Source: an uncultured Saprospiraceae bacterium (GTDB lineage: Bacteria > Bacteroidota > Bacteroidia > Chitinophagales > Saprospiraceae). From it: 34,024 nt of DNA. The DNA lies in the NCBI GenBank assembly GCA_938003955.1, contig CALKXE010000171.1, positions 1 through 34,024 on the forward strand, given 5' to 3'. The position numbers were made by a program, and so were the translations under genes. Below the pieces are notes generated by a model. The model ran no database searches and was not told the origin of the DNA. It saw only the letters and a program-made list of their open reading frames with translations. Below, in pieces: positions 8,109 to 17,806 of the stretch (position 1 is its first letter; every line of letters begins with the position of its first letter).

Positions 8109-11100
8109 ATGAAAAGAATTCTACTATTATTTGTGTTGTCTTGTATATCTATTACAGGTATGCTTGCACAGACATCATTAGAAGGGAAAGTAACGGATGC
8201 AGCTTCGGGAGAGGCTATATTATTTGGTACTGTAGCTTTATATAAAAATGATGTACTCATCTCAGGAACAGAAACGGACTTGGATGGTAATTATTTTTTC
8301 TCTAACCTCGATCCGGGAACATACGATATTGAGTCTAGCTATATTGGCTATACTGCTCAACGTCAGGTTGGTGTTGTTGTCAATGCAGGTCGTACAAATA
8401 GACTTGACTTCAGTATTTCGGAAGGTGTATTAATAGACGCTGTACAAATTGTAGCGTATAAAGTGCCTTTGATCGAAATTGATAATACAACTAGTGGAGC
8501 TACGGTTACTGCTGAAGCAATACGATCATTGCCTACTAAAAATGTAAATGCAATTGCAGCAACTACTGCAGGTATAGCATCTACTGATGGTGGAGCTATC
8601 TCAATAAGAGGATCTAGATCTAATGGTACTGCATACTACGTAGATGGAGTAAGAGTAACTGGATTGATACCTCAGTCAGAGATCGATCAAATGCAAGTAA
8701 TTACTGGTGGTGTAGAAGCAAAGTATGGTGACCTTGTCGGTGGAGCCATTTCATTGACATCAAAAGGACCATCATCTAAATTTTCTGGAGGATTAGAAGT
8801 AGAGTCTTCAGAATACCTAGACGGATATGGTTATAACCTAATAGCAGGTAACGTTAGTGGACCAATACTAAAGAAGGATGATGGAACATCTATATTAGGG
8901 TATAGGTTTTCAGGACAATATAGAGATATAGCTGATAACTTTCCAGTAGCTGGCGGAGTATACAGGGCATCTGAAGATTTGATTAGAGAATTAGAAGCTA
9001 ATCCTACGCTTACTATTGGAGAGTCTCAATTTCCTTCATTAGAAGGGATTTCAAATGAAAGCGAACAAAGACCAGAATTGGTAAAAGCAAGACCAAATCA
9101 AGGATTACAAGATCTTGCATTAACGGGTAAGTTGGATGCTAGATTATCTGATAATATAGATATTACGCTTTCAGGTTCTTATGATAATGCAACTAATCAG
9201 TTTACTCCAGGTTTAGAAAATGGAGGAGGTAACGGTGAAGCATATCAATTGTTAAACTGGACAAGAAATCCTTTTCAATATACTGATGGATATAGAGCTA
9301 ATTTGAGATTCAGACATAAGTTAGGTAGACAAGGAAAATCAGATGCTGATGCGACTGATGAAGAAAAGGCATCATTTAATACACCTATTAGAAACTTGTA
9401 TTACACACTTCAAGGATCATTTGAGAGAAGAAGCAATAGAAGAGAAGATCCAATACACAAAGAAAACTTATTCAATTATGGGTATTTTGGAGAAACTCCA
9501 TTGTCGTGGACTCCAAATTCTGGTATTGTAAATGATACTGCGACTTACCAAGGTAATGTAGATAACCTCATACAGCTTCCTTTTGGTGGATTTTTTGGCC
9601 ATTTAGGATACGCAGAAAATGAAGGAGATTTTATTGCAAATACAGAAATCAATCCAATACTTTCTCAGTATAATAATATCAATGGATTCCTTCAGGTAGA
9701 GACATCAGATCCTTGGGGATTATATAATAATGTAGGAAGAGTTTATAATAGTTTTGGAAAAGGAGAAAATGATATCCTTTCTATAAATGTTACGAGTGGA
9801 TTTGATTTTCTACCGGGTGGATCTAAAAAAGGAAGACACAGTATTCAGTTTGGTTTCTTGTACGAACAAAGAACAAATAGAAACTGGAGTGTAGATCCAA
9901 ATGGTTTATGGGATCTAGCAAGATCTTCAGTAAACAATCACATCAATGGTATTGATGGAAATAATGTACTGTCAGTAGATTCTATAATGATACAAGGAGT
10001 TATGCAACCATATGAAATATATGCTCCTGCTATTACAATTAATGAGGACAACAAGTTTTACAGAAAGGTAAGAGATATTACAGGTGATGAATTGATTGAC
10101 TATGTAAATATCGATGGAATCGATCCTAATTTGCTAACACTAGACATGTTTTCAGCAGCGGAACTTACGAACCAAGGATTAGTTAATTACTATGGATATG
10201 ATTATTTAGGAGAGAAATTAACTGGGAATGTTCAGTTCGATGACTTCTTTACTAGTAAAGATGCTGATGGGGTTAGAAATTTTGCGTCAGCAGCATTTAA
10301 TCCTATTTATGGTGCAGCTTATATTCAGGATAAGTTTTCATTTAGAGATATCATCTTTAGAGTAGGAGTTAGAATGGATTATTACGATGCAAATACAAAA
10401 GTATTGAAAGATCCATATTCATTATATGAAATAAATTCTGCAGAAGAGTTCTTTGCTACAAATACAGATCAAACTCAACCGGGAACAGTTGATGATGACT
10501 ATAAAGTATACTTAGAAGGTGACAGATCTACAAACGTTGTAGGATATAGGCAAGGAGACAATTGGTTCTTACCTGATGGTACTTCAGTTTCTGGTGGTAA
10601 TGTTTTATTTGGTGGAGGATTAGTATACCCATCTATTAAAAACCCAGATGCTCCATCAATCAAGACAGAAGAATTTGATACGAATAGATCATTTGAGGAT
10701 TACGAACCACAATTGAACTTCATGCCTAGATTGGCATTCTCATTCCCTATTTCGGATGAGGCAGGTTTCTTTGCTCACTATGATGTATTATACCAAAGAC
10801 CAACAACTAATACAATACAGACGGCAGTAGATTATTTCTACTTCGAAAGAGCATCTGGTAATTTACTTAATAATCCGAATCTTAAGCCAGTAAGAACAAT
10901 TGATTATGAGGTAGGTTTTCAACAAAAGTTAACTAATTCTTCAGCGATGAAAATTTCAGCTTATTATAAAGAGCAGAAAGATTTAATACAAGCTAGAGTT
11001 TATGCTAACCTTCCTGCACCAGTTAACTCTTATGAGTCTTATGGTAACTTGGATTTTGGAACTACAAAAGGATTCTCTTTCTCTTATGATAGAAGAAGAA

Positions 11101-11762
11101 CTAGTAATCTACAATTATCGGCAACGTACACATTACAATTTGCTGACGGATCAGGATCAGATGCCAATTCATCAAGAGGTATTAATAACAGAGGTATTAT
11201 AAGAAACTTGATTCCACTTTCATTTGATGAGAGACACAGAATTACTGCTGTAGTTGATTATAGGTACGGATCTGCAAAAACGTATAATGGTCCAAAAATA
11301 GGTGATATTAACTTGTTTGCAGACGCAGGAATAAACTTCAATATCTCGGCTATATCAGGAAGACCGTACACTAGAAGAAATGCGGTAAGACAGTTCAGTG
11401 GAGCCGGATTTAAAGGAGCAATCAATGGATCAAGACTTCCATGGACATTCAATATGGACATGAGAGTAGATAAGAGGTTTGCAGTGAATGTAACTTCTGA
11501 AAAGAAAATGTTCTTCAATGCATACCTAAGAGTACAGAATGTATTTGATATTAGAAACGTAAGAAATGTATTCCCATTCACTGGTGATCCTGAAGATGAT
11601 GGATACTTGATCTCTAGTTTTGGTACAGATACTGTTGATCAGATCAATAGTCAGAACAGAAGTGAAGAATCTTATTTAGCGGCATATAACTGGAGATTAG
11701 ATTCATTTTCAAATTTCACGCTACCTAGAAGAATATATTTAGGTTTAATAATGGATTTCTAA
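8109..11762 (+). CDS. TonB-dependent-receptor-like outer-membrane protein with carboxypeptidase-regulatory domain
   Basis: The 1,217-residue protein starts with a signal peptide (MKRILLLFVLSCISITGMLA, cleavage before Q21). Next are a carboxypeptidase-regulatory-like beta-sandwich (~22-110; GKVTDAASGEAILFGTVAL, SSYIGYTAQ), a plug domain (~130-240; ISIRGSRSNGTAYYVDGVRV, VITGGVEAKYGDLVGGAIS) and a very long beta-barrel region ending in aromatic Phe (YLGLIMDF), the usual outer-membrane insertion signal. Receptors of this type normally gate import of large substrates powered by TonB. Here the two genes immediately downstream (51-bp and 70-bp gaps, same strand) encode a T9SS-type secreted protein and a PorV/PorQ-family protein, so a role in cargo export or anchoring is possible. 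That is an inference from context. No SusD partner is adjacent. It begins a probable three-gene operon. Confidence 0.9.
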   Translation: MKRILLLFVLSCISITGMLAQTSLEGKVTDAASGEAILFGTVALYKNDVLISGTETDLDGNYFFSNLDPGTYDIESSYIGYTAQRQVGVVVNAGRTNRLDFSISEGVLIDAVQIVAYKVPLIEIDNTTSGATVTAEAIRSLPTKNVNAIAATTAGIASTDGGAISIRGSRSNGTAYYVDGVRVTGLIPQSEIDQMQVITGGVEAKYGDLVGGAISLTSKGPSSKFSGGLEVESSEYLDGYGYNLIAGNVSGPILKKDDGTSILGYRFSGQYRDIADNFPVAGGVYRASEDLIRELEANPTLTIGESQFPSLEGISNESEQRPELVKARPNQGLQDLALTGKLDARLSDNIDITLSGSYDNATNQFTPGLENGGGNGEAYQLLNWTRNPFQYTDGYRANLRFRHKLGRQGKSDADATDEEKASFNTPIRNLYYTLQGSFERRSNRREDPIHKENLFNYGYFGETPLSWTPNSGIVNDTATYQGNVDNLIQLPFGGFFGHLGYAENEGDFIANTEINPILSQYNNINGFLQVETSDPWGLYNNVGRVYNSFGKGENDILSINVTSGFDFLPGGSKKGRHSIQFGFLYEQRTNRNWSVDPNGLWDLARSSVNNHINGIDGNNVLSVDSIMIQGVMQPYEIYAPAITINEDNKFYRKVRDITGDELIDYVNIDGIDPNLLTLDMFSAAELTNQGLVNYYGYDYLGEKLTGNVQFDDFFTSKDADGVRNFASAAFNPIYGAAYIQDKFSFRDIIFRVGVRMDYYDANTKVLKDPYSLYEINSAEEFFATNTDQTQPGTVDDDYKVYLEGDRSTNVVGYRQGDNWFLPDGTSVSGGNVLFGGGLVYPSIKNPDAPSIKTEEFDTNRSFEDYEPQLNFMPRLAFSFPISDEAGFFAHYDVLYQRPTTNTIQTAVDYFYFERASGNLLNNPNLKPVRTIDYEVGFQQKLTNSSAMKISAYYKEQKDLIQARVYANLPAPVNSYESYGNLDFGTTKGFSFSYDRRRTSNLQLSATYTLQFADGSGSDANSSRGINNRGIIRNLIPLSFDERHRITAVVDYRYGSAKTYNGPKIGDINLFADAGINFNISAISGRPYTRRNAVRQFSGAGFKGAINGSRLPWTFNMDMRVDKRFAVNVTSEKKMFFNAYLRVQNVFDIRNVRNVFPFTGDPEDDGYLISSFGTDTVDQINSQNRSEESYLAAYNWRLDSFSNFTLPRRIYLGLIMDF

Positions 11763-11813
11763 AAGTTAATTCTCGAAATAATAGAATATATAAATTATCT
11801 AAAATAGATAGAT

Positions 11814-14800
11814 ATGAAAATTAAAACAAGAATATTATTTATAGCAGCATTGCTCTTTTCCATTGTTACAATGGAAGCAAGGAATAATCCTGGGCAGCTA
11901 AAACAGATGACAGACAAAGTACAGTTTTCGTCTGCAAGAATGAATTGTCAGCCGGCACAAGCCAATACTGATCTTGAAATCAACAACGTTAGAGCAAGGC
12001 TTCTAACAGGAGGAGATATCTGGTGGAACAAAGAAGATGGTAGATATATAGTACCAAAACCAGCACCAGGATTTGATGAAGTATCTTCGATATTTGCAGG
12101 TGGTGTATGGATCGGTGGTGTAGATCCTAACGGATCATTGAAATTGGCTGGGGTGCAATATGCACAAGGAGCCAATACAGATTGGTATCCAGGACCTTTG
12201 GATGATGAAGGTCAAACAGACGCAACAGTTTGTGAAAACTGGGATCAATTTTTCAGTGTAAAAGGTGCAGATATATTAAAACATATTGCAGCATTCGATG
12301 CAGGTGAAGATGTTTTTAACTGTGATGATGTTGCTGAATCTATCAAATATTGGCCTGGGAAAGGTAACCCATATTGGAATGAAAGATTCACTTTTGATAT
12401 ACCTCTTCAGAACTTAGCTGATTTTTGGGATGAAGATGGGAATGGTCAATATGACCCTTGTCAGGGTGATTTTCCAGTTATAGATATAGTAGGTTGTGAA
12501 GCTGAAAATAGAGCTTCGGCAAGAGAGTTATTGCCTGATGAAGTTGTATTTTGGTTATACAATGATAATGGTGGGGTGCATGGGCTTACGAATGCAACAG
12601 CTATCCAAATGGAAGTACAAGTACAAGCTTTCGGATATGCGACCAATGATGAGGTAAATGATATGACATTCTACAGATACAAGTTGATTAACAAAGCAAC
12701 AGATGATATTAGAGATTGTTATTTTGCGATGTGGGTAGATCCAGATTTAGGTTGTGATGAAGATGATTTTATTGGATGTGATATAGAAAGAAGTCTTGGT
12801 TATGTTTATAATGAGGATGCTACTGATGGTAACCCTGGGATAGAATGTCCTAGTGGAGCATTGACATATAAGAATGATGTTCCAATTTTAGGAATTGATT
12901 ATTTCAGAGGACCACAGTCTCCAAGAAAATTCTGTAGAGATGAGAATGATGAAATTATATTTGATGAGGAAGGAAATAAATGCCTAGAAGAAGTAGAAAT
13001 AGGAACTGGAGAAGGTGATACATTGATAGAATTAGGAATGACTTCTTTTACATATCAAAATAGAGGTGTAAGTAATCCAGCGGCTGCAACTACGGATCCT
13101 AACCAAGATTTTGAATTTTACAATATATTAAGAGGTCTATGGGCTGATGGTACTGCGGTAACACGTGGAAATTCAGGATTTGATCCAGCATCAACAGATA
13201 CTGTTAGGTATGTATTCCCTGCCACTCCTGACGATGGAAACGGATGGTCAATGTGTACAGCTGATCTTCCATTTGATGATAGAAGAACTGTACAGGCTAC
13301 AGGACCACTATTACTTCAGCCTGGTGCTAAGAATGAGTTGATTATTGGTGCGGTATTCGTACCAAGTATTTCTTACCCATGTCCTAGCATAGATAGGTTA
13401 CAGTTTGCAGATGATTTAGCACAAGCATTATTTGACAACTGTTTCGATATTACAGATGGTCCCGATGCGCCGGACATGTATGCCGTAGAGTTGGATAGGC
13501 AATTAGTATTAATGTTATCTAACGATAGTATCGAAGTAGAGTCTAATAACGCTAGAGAAGAATATTTAGAGACAGATCTACAAGCTCCTAAAGGAGAAAT
13601 GGATTCTCTTTATAGGTTTGAGGGATACAAAATTTATCAATTAGCTAACCCGAATGTATCTGTTCAGCAGTTAGACGACATAGAGCTTTCTAGATTAATC
13701 AGACAAGTAGATGTTAAAAATGGAGTTGATGAAATATACAATTGGTCATCAGTACCAAACCCGGATATTAGTCAACCTCCAGTTTGGATTCCTGAAAGAC
13801 AAGTAGATGGCGCGGATGATGGTATTAGGCATTCATTCAATGTAACTGTAGATCAATTCGCAAATGGTGATAGAGTACTTATTAACCACAAAAACTACTA
13901 CTATACTGTATTAGCATATGCTTATAATAACTATAAGCAATTTGACTTGTCAGAAGCGGAAGGAGACGATAAAGGACAGAACAAGTCTTATCTTGAAGGA
14001 AGACGTAATCAAGATGTTTACACTTTCACTCCAAGACCTGTAGTATATAAAGAATTACAAACGGCATATGGACAGGAAGCGGCTGTAACAAGAATACAAG
14101 GTGTTGGTACTGGACAGAATGCATTAGTATTGGAAGACGGTACAATGGAATCAATCTTAGATGGATCAATAGAATTGGGTTCATTTGGTATTGATGGTGT
14201 TGATTTACCTCAATTGAGCTACAGAGCTGGTAATGGTCCAATAAATGCTACAGTAATTGATCCATTGAATGTTAAGGATGGTTCATATAGATTGGAAATA
14301 ATCGGAGAATTTGATGATGCAAAATTAGATCCTAAGATTATGTTAGGTGAAGATGAAGAAGGTAATGCATTTGCACAAAATGGAGGACGATGGGTATTAA
14401 CAAATACAACAACAGGAGAAGTTATTGCTTCTGAAAAATCTATCGAACAATTAAATGAGCAAATCATATATGGAGAAGGATTTTCAGTCTCCGTAAATCA
14501 AGTTGGAGAGCCAGGGAGTTTATTTGATGACTCAAATGGGGGTATTACTCAAGTATATGAATATCCTGAAGGTGACGAAGCTGTAGAATGGTTCAATGCT
14601 ATACCTGCATTCTCTGGAACAGAAGTTATTATAGATGAAGATGAAGATTTATCAGTTAACCTATTTGCCTACACAAACAATGATGTTGAGGAAGATCCAA
14701 GTGAGTCTTTAACAACGATTGATGATGGATACTTTGTTCCAATGAGATCAACGAGATATGAAGTAGGAGCTGATACTGAGTTCTATATTACTCCATCGTG

Positions 14801-16031
14801 GAAAGAAGATTTGGACAAGACGTTCAATCCTATCCCAAGTCAAAATAAGTTACAATTTAGAGACTTGAACAATGTTAATATTGTATTCACTAGTGATAAA
14901 TCTAAGTGGAGTGAATGTATTGTAGTAGAATCTGCAGTTAATGAATATGAAGATTTCGGATTAATTACAAACGGTGAAGCGGAACAATTTGACTTAAGAC
15001 AGTCACCTTCTATTGATGAAAATGGACAGGAAACTGGCGCTCTCGATGAAGATGGTGATATTGAACTTGGTAAGAGTTATTTCCCTGGATATGCAATTGA
15101 TGTTGAAACAGGAGAAAGGTTAAATATCTTCTTTGGCGAAAACTCAATATTTACAGCTGAATACGATTCATTAATTACTAGTATTTCTCAGCAGAATTTT
15201 AGTTATAATACTGGTAATGGTGATGACCTAATATGGAATCCAAGTACAGAATTATTTGCAACTGGAGGCTTGGGTAATGATAATACTGCGGAAGCAAGCG
15301 TATACAATGCATACATTGGAGGTCAGCACTTTATTTACGTAACTCGCCAACCTTATGATGGTTGTGAAATACTATATGACAAATTCAAAAGTGGTAGTGC
15401 GTCTAAAAACATTGACGGAGTATCTGTCATAACTTGGACAGCAATGCCTTTGCCAATGGAGCCATTATTATCACTTGATGAAGGTCTTATTCCAAGTGAA
15501 CTTATTGTAAGGTTAAGAGTACAAAATGGGTATAACAAGGAGCTTGATCTTGATAATCCTGAGGGCTCAAATAAATTTGTAGGTATAGGTGCATTACCAG
15601 TATATGAGTTTGCTTTTGGAAATGTAGAAGCTAAAGATATAGAGGAAGCTGAATTTTCTAATGCATTGGATAATGTACAGATTGTACCAAATCCATACTA
15701 TGCATATTCTGCATATGAGCAAAATCAGTTTGAGAATATTATAAAGGTTACAAATCTACCAGCCAGAGCGGTGGTTACTATTTATACACTTGATGGTAAA
15801 TTTATACAGCAATTTGATAGGGATGCAATGCCAATAATAAATGATGGAAGTAACCCGGCACTAGCGCAGAGTCAAGTTACTCCGGCGTTGGAATGGAACC
15901 TAACAAATAATAAGGGGATACCTGTTGCGAGTGGTGTATACATATTCCATATTTCTGCTCCTACACTTGGAATAGAAAAATCAATTAAATGGTTTGGGGT
16001 TAATAGAAGATTTGACCCAACTGGATTGTAA
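11814..16031 (+). CDS. Giant secreted protein with FlgD-like/T9SS C-terminal domain
   Basis: A 1,405-residue acidic secreted protein with a signal peptide (MKIKTRILFIAALLFSIVTMEA). The N-terminal half has recurrent motifs: ARLLTGGDIWWN, IFAGGVWIGGVD, a Ca-binding-like loop DEDGNGQYDP (~residues 204-213), DMTFYRYKLINKATDDI and WVDPDLGCDEDDFIGCD. These are typical of very large Bacteroidota/Ignavibacteria exoproteins of unknown role. The C-terminus begins at NVQIVPNPYYAYSAYE, continues as a FlgD-like Ig fold (NLPARAVVTIYTLDGKFI; WNLTNNKGIPVASGVYIFHI) and ends RRFDPTGL. This is the kind of tail used as a T9SS sorting signal, although it is not the commonest short type A form. It lies between a TonB-receptor-like gene and a PorV-like gene, and the PorV-like protein is the natural candidate for handling it. 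Its biochemical function is unknown. Confidence 0.88.
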   Translation: MKIKTRILFIAALLFSIVTMEARNNPGQLKQMTDKVQFSSARMNCQPAQANTDLEINNVRARLLTGGDIWWNKEDGRYIVPKPAPGFDEVSSIFAGGVWIGGVDPNGSLKLAGVQYAQGANTDWYPGPLDDEGQTDATVCENWDQFFSVKGADILKHIAAFDAGEDVFNCDDVAESIKYWPGKGNPYWNERFTFDIPLQNLADFWDEDGNGQYDPCQGDFPVIDIVGCEAENRASARELLPDEVVFWLYNDNGGVHGLTNATAIQMEVQVQAFGYATNDEVNDMTFYRYKLINKATDDIRDCYFAMWVDPDLGCDEDDFIGCDIERSLGYVYNEDATDGNPGIECPSGALTYKNDVPILGIDYFRGPQSPRKFCRDENDEIIFDEEGNKCLEEVEIGTGEGDTLIELGMTSFTYQNRGVSNPAAATTDPNQDFEFYNILRGLWADGTAVTRGNSGFDPASTDTVRYVFPATPDDGNGWSMCTADLPFDDRRTVQATGPLLLQPGAKNELIIGAVFVPSISYPCPSIDRLQFADDLAQALFDNCFDITDGPDAPDMYAVELDRQLVLMLSNDSIEVESNNAREEYLETDLQAPKGEMDSLYRFEGYKIYQLANPNVSVQQLDDIELSRLIRQVDVKNGVDEIYNWSSVPNPDISQPPVWIPERQVDGADDGIRHSFNVTVDQFANGDRVLINHKNYYYTVLAYAYNNYKQFDLSEAEGDDKGQNKSYLEGRRNQDVYTFTPRPVVYKELQTAYGQEAAVTRIQGVGTGQNALVLEDGTMESILDGSIELGSFGIDGVDLPQLSYRAGNGPINATVIDPLNVKDGSYRLEIIGEFDDAKLDPKIMLGEDEEGNAFAQNGGRWVLTNTTTGEVIASEKSIEQLNEQIIYGEGFSVSVNQVGEPGSLFDDSNGGITQVYEYPEGDEAVEWFNAIPAFSGTEVIIDEDEDLSVNLFAYTNNDVEEDPSESLTTIDDGYFVPMRSTRYEVGADTEFYITPSWKEDLDKTFNPIPSQNKLQFRDLNNVNIVFTSDKSKWSECIVVESAVNEYEDFGLITNGEAEQFDLRQSPSIDENGQETGALDEDGDIELGKSYFPGYAIDVETGERLNIFFGENSIFTAEYDSLITSISQQNFSYNTGNGDDLIWNPSTELFATGGLGNDNTAEASVYNAYIGGQHFIYVTRQPYDGCEILYDKFKSGSASKNIDGVSVITWTAMPLPMEPLLSLDEGLIPSELIVRLRVQNGYNKELDLDNPEGSNKFVGIGALPVYEFAFGNVEAKDIEEAEFSNALDNVQIVPNPYYAYSAYEQNQFENIIKVTNLPARAVVTIYTLDGKFIQQFDRDAMPIINDGSNPALAQSQVTPALEWNLTNNKGIPVASGVYIFHISAPTLGIEKSIKWFGVNRRFDPTGL

Positions 16032-16052
16032 TAATTAATAAAAAAATGAAAA

Positions 16053-16085
16053 TGCAGATGGTGTTAGTTTCTAATTCCATCTGCA
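16053..16085 (+). repeat. Strong intra-operon hairpin before the PorV-like gene
   Basis: TGCAGATGG (16053-16061) pairs with CCATCTGCA (16077-16085). Inside it, after one mismatch and one G-U pair, TTAG (16064-16067) pairs with CTAA (16071-16074) around a 3-nt loop. This is almost a continuous 15-bp stem filling about half of the 70-bp intergenic gap and ending 16 bases before the next ATG. There is no U-run behind it, so an mRNA-stability or processing element is more likely than a terminator. Confidence 0.6.
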
Positions 16086-16101
16086 CTTAATCATAAAGCA
16101 T

Positions 16102-17142
16102 ATGAAAAAATATATTTACACACTAATAGTTATTTGTTTTGGTGGATTGACTGTATTTGCAGGAAATCCAGATAGACAAGGAGAAGCCGGAGCAGCGGAA
16201 TTGTTGCTTAATCCTTGGGCTAGAAGTGCAGGTTTGCATTCTATGTCTACAGCTTCAGTATCTGGTATAGATGCGATGAGAATAAATGTAGCTGGCCTCA
16301 GTCGGATCAATGGTGGAGAATTCGTAGTTTCGAATACAAGACTTTGGGAAGGAAGTCAGATTGGAATAAATTCATTAGGATTTGTAACAAAAGCAGGAAG
16401 CAGCGGAGCATTTGCTGTTTCTCTTGTTGCTATGGATTTTGGTGCAATTGATGTTACTACTACTGCCCAACCAGGAGGTACAGGTGGAACATACTCACCT
16501 AGTTTTTTTAATCTAGGATTGGGGTATTCGTATACTTATGAGAATAAAATAAGTGTAGGACTTTTAGTAAGAGCTATTTCTGAAACTCTTCCTGATGTTT
16601 CAGCTGGTGGATTTGCAATAGATGCAGGTGTACAATACGTATCTGGTGATAGAGATGAATTCAAATTAGGTATAGCGCTTAGAAATATTGGGTCTCCAAT
16701 GAAGTTTAGCGGAGAAGGTATAACTTTTAGAGCTGACGTTCTAGATAGTGATATTCCTTACCCAGTGACTGTTGAGCAGAGAGCTGAAGACTTCGAATTG
16801 CCATCATTATTGAACATTGGAATATCATATGATTTCTATTTCGGTGAAACGAACTACTTGAGAGCATTAGCAAATTTCACATCTAATGCATTTGCAAGAG
16901 ATGATATCGGAGTTGGTGCAGAATTTTCATTTAGAAACATAGTAACATTGAGAGGAGCATATAAGCACGCTTTGGATTCTGATATAGATGAAAGAAATTT
17001 ATATACTGGATTTGCTGGTGGTGTATCTATTGATGTACCTCTAAAGAGAGCAGAAAATAGAGTAGTGGGTATCGATTATGCATACAGAACTACTAATCCT
17101 TTTAGTGGAACTCATAATTTCTCTCTTAGATTCGGATTCTAA
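16102..17142 (+). CDS. PorV/PorQ-family outer-membrane protein
   Basis: A 346-residue protein with a signal peptide (MKKYIYTLIVICFGGLTVFA, then GNPDR) and an early motif AAELLLNPWARSAGLHSMSTASVSG split as LLLNPWARSAG and the following A/S-rich turn, with a hairpin IDAMRINVAGLSR. It ends in Phe (NFSLRFGF), as outer-membrane barrels do. PorV is the FadL-like 14-strand barrel that takes cargo from the T9SS translocon to the attachment complex; PorQ and other paralogues share the fold. This copy sits in an operon with one giant T9SS-like protein, so I infer it is a dedicated paralogue rather than the general PorV. It is unlikely to be the housekeeping porV because no other por genes are adjacent. 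The terminator-like hairpin at 17196 follows. Confidence 0.85.
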   Translation: MKKYIYTLIVICFGGLTVFAGNPDRQGEAGAAELLLNPWARSAGLHSMSTASVSGIDAMRINVAGLSRINGGEFVVSNTRLWEGSQIGINSLGFVTKAGSSGAFAVSLVAMDFGAIDVTTTAQPGGTGGTYSPSFFNLGLGYSYTYENKISVGLLVRAISETLPDVSAGGFAIDAGVQYVSGDRDEFKLGIALRNIGSPMKFSGEGITFRADVLDSDIPYPVTVEQRAEDFELPSLLNIGISYDFYFGETNYLRALANFTSNAFARDDIGVGAEFSFRNIVTLRGAYKHALDSDIDERNLYTGFAGGVSIDVPLKRAENRVVGIDYAYRTTNPFSGTHNFSLRFGF

Positions 17143-17166
17143 GGATATCTTATAAAAGATAAAAAT

Positions 17167-17184
17167 TAGTTACTTTTGTAACTA
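17167..17184 (+). promoter_or_regulatory. Candidate greA promoter -7 element inside an 18-bp palindrome
   Basis: TACTTTTG (17171-17178) matches TAnnTTTG exactly. It is embedded in a perfect inverted repeat TAGTTAC-TTTT-GTAACTA (17167-17184), which could be an operator. If used, transcription would begin near 17185, giving a greA leader of about 136 nt. No convincing -33 TTTG is visible. Confidence 0.35.
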
Positions 17185-17195
17185 TAACGATACAG

Positions 17196-17228
17196 AACGT
17201 TTCTACTTTTATAAGTAGAAGCGTTTTT
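17196..17228 (+). terminator. Hairpin terminator between the PorV-like gene and greA
   Basis: The arms 17196-17208 (AACGTTTCTACTT) and 17213-17225 (AAGTAGAAGCGTT) pair over 13 bp with one G-U, leaving a TTAT loop. A run of five T at 17224-17228 overlaps and follows the 3' arm. It is a good intrinsic terminator for the three-gene envelope operon. It also lies just downstream of a candidate greA promoter, so it could terminate or attenuate the greA leader. Confidence 0.7.
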
Positions 17229-17321
17229 CGTATTATAGTATTGGGGTTTTATTTACATCAATACAGTTCTCATAACAGGCACTTACTAAAGTGCAACATT
17301 GAAATAAATAAAAAATAGATT

Positions 17322-17801
17322 ATGGCAATATCTTATATGAGTCAGGAAGGATATGATAAGCTAAGAGCTGAGCTTGAGCATATGAAAACTAAGGGTCGAG
17401 AAGAAGTTTCTGCAGCTATAGCTGAGGCACGAGATAAAGGTGACCTTTCTGAAAATGCAGAATATGATGCAGCAAAGGATGCTCAAGGGTATCTAGAAAT
17501 GAGAATCAATGAAATGGAGAAGGTAATGGCTAATTGTCGAATTCTCGATAAGAGTCAACTAGACGGTTCTCAGGTTACTGTTATGTCGACAGTTAGGATT
17601 AAAAATAAAAGAAACGATAAAGAGGTAACATACACTTTAGTTTCAGAAGCAGAGGCAAATCTGAAAGAGAAGAAAATATCGGTTACATCACCAATAGGAA
17701 GCGGATTACTTGGTAAAACAGTAGGTGAATTAGCTCAAGTATCTACTCCTACTGGGACGATAGATTTTGAAATTATGGATATAACCATCAATCTAGATTA
17801 G
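17322..17801 (+). CDS. greA: Transcription elongation factor GreA
   Basis: The 159-residue protein matches GreA in full: an N-terminal antiparallel coiled coil (~residues 8-75) with the tip motif DKGDLSENAEYDAAKD, where D41 and E44 are the acidic residues that reach the RNA-polymerase active site and stimulate cleavage of backtracked RNA. A C-terminal FKBP-like domain (~82-159; SPIGSGLLGKTVGE) follows. Length is normal (E. coli 158). The HIT-fusion gene starts 5 bases after the stop, so the two are co-transcribed. The ~180-bp leader holds a candidate promoter and a terminator-like hairpin. Confidence 0.97.
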   Translation: MAISYMSQEGYDKLRAELEHMKTKGREEVSAAIAEARDKGDLSENAEYDAAKDAQGYLEMRINEMEKVMANCRILDKSQLDGSQVTVMSTVRIKNKRNDKEVTYTLVSEAEANLKEKKISVTSPIGSGLLGKTVGELAQVSTPTGTIDFEIMDITINLD

Positions 17802-17806
17802 TATTT

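Noticed and set aside
8109-11762. SusC of a polysaccharide-utilisation locus
   Set aside because: No SusD-like lipoprotein or glycoside hydrolase is adjacent; the neighbours are a T9SS-like exoprotein and a PorV-like barrel.
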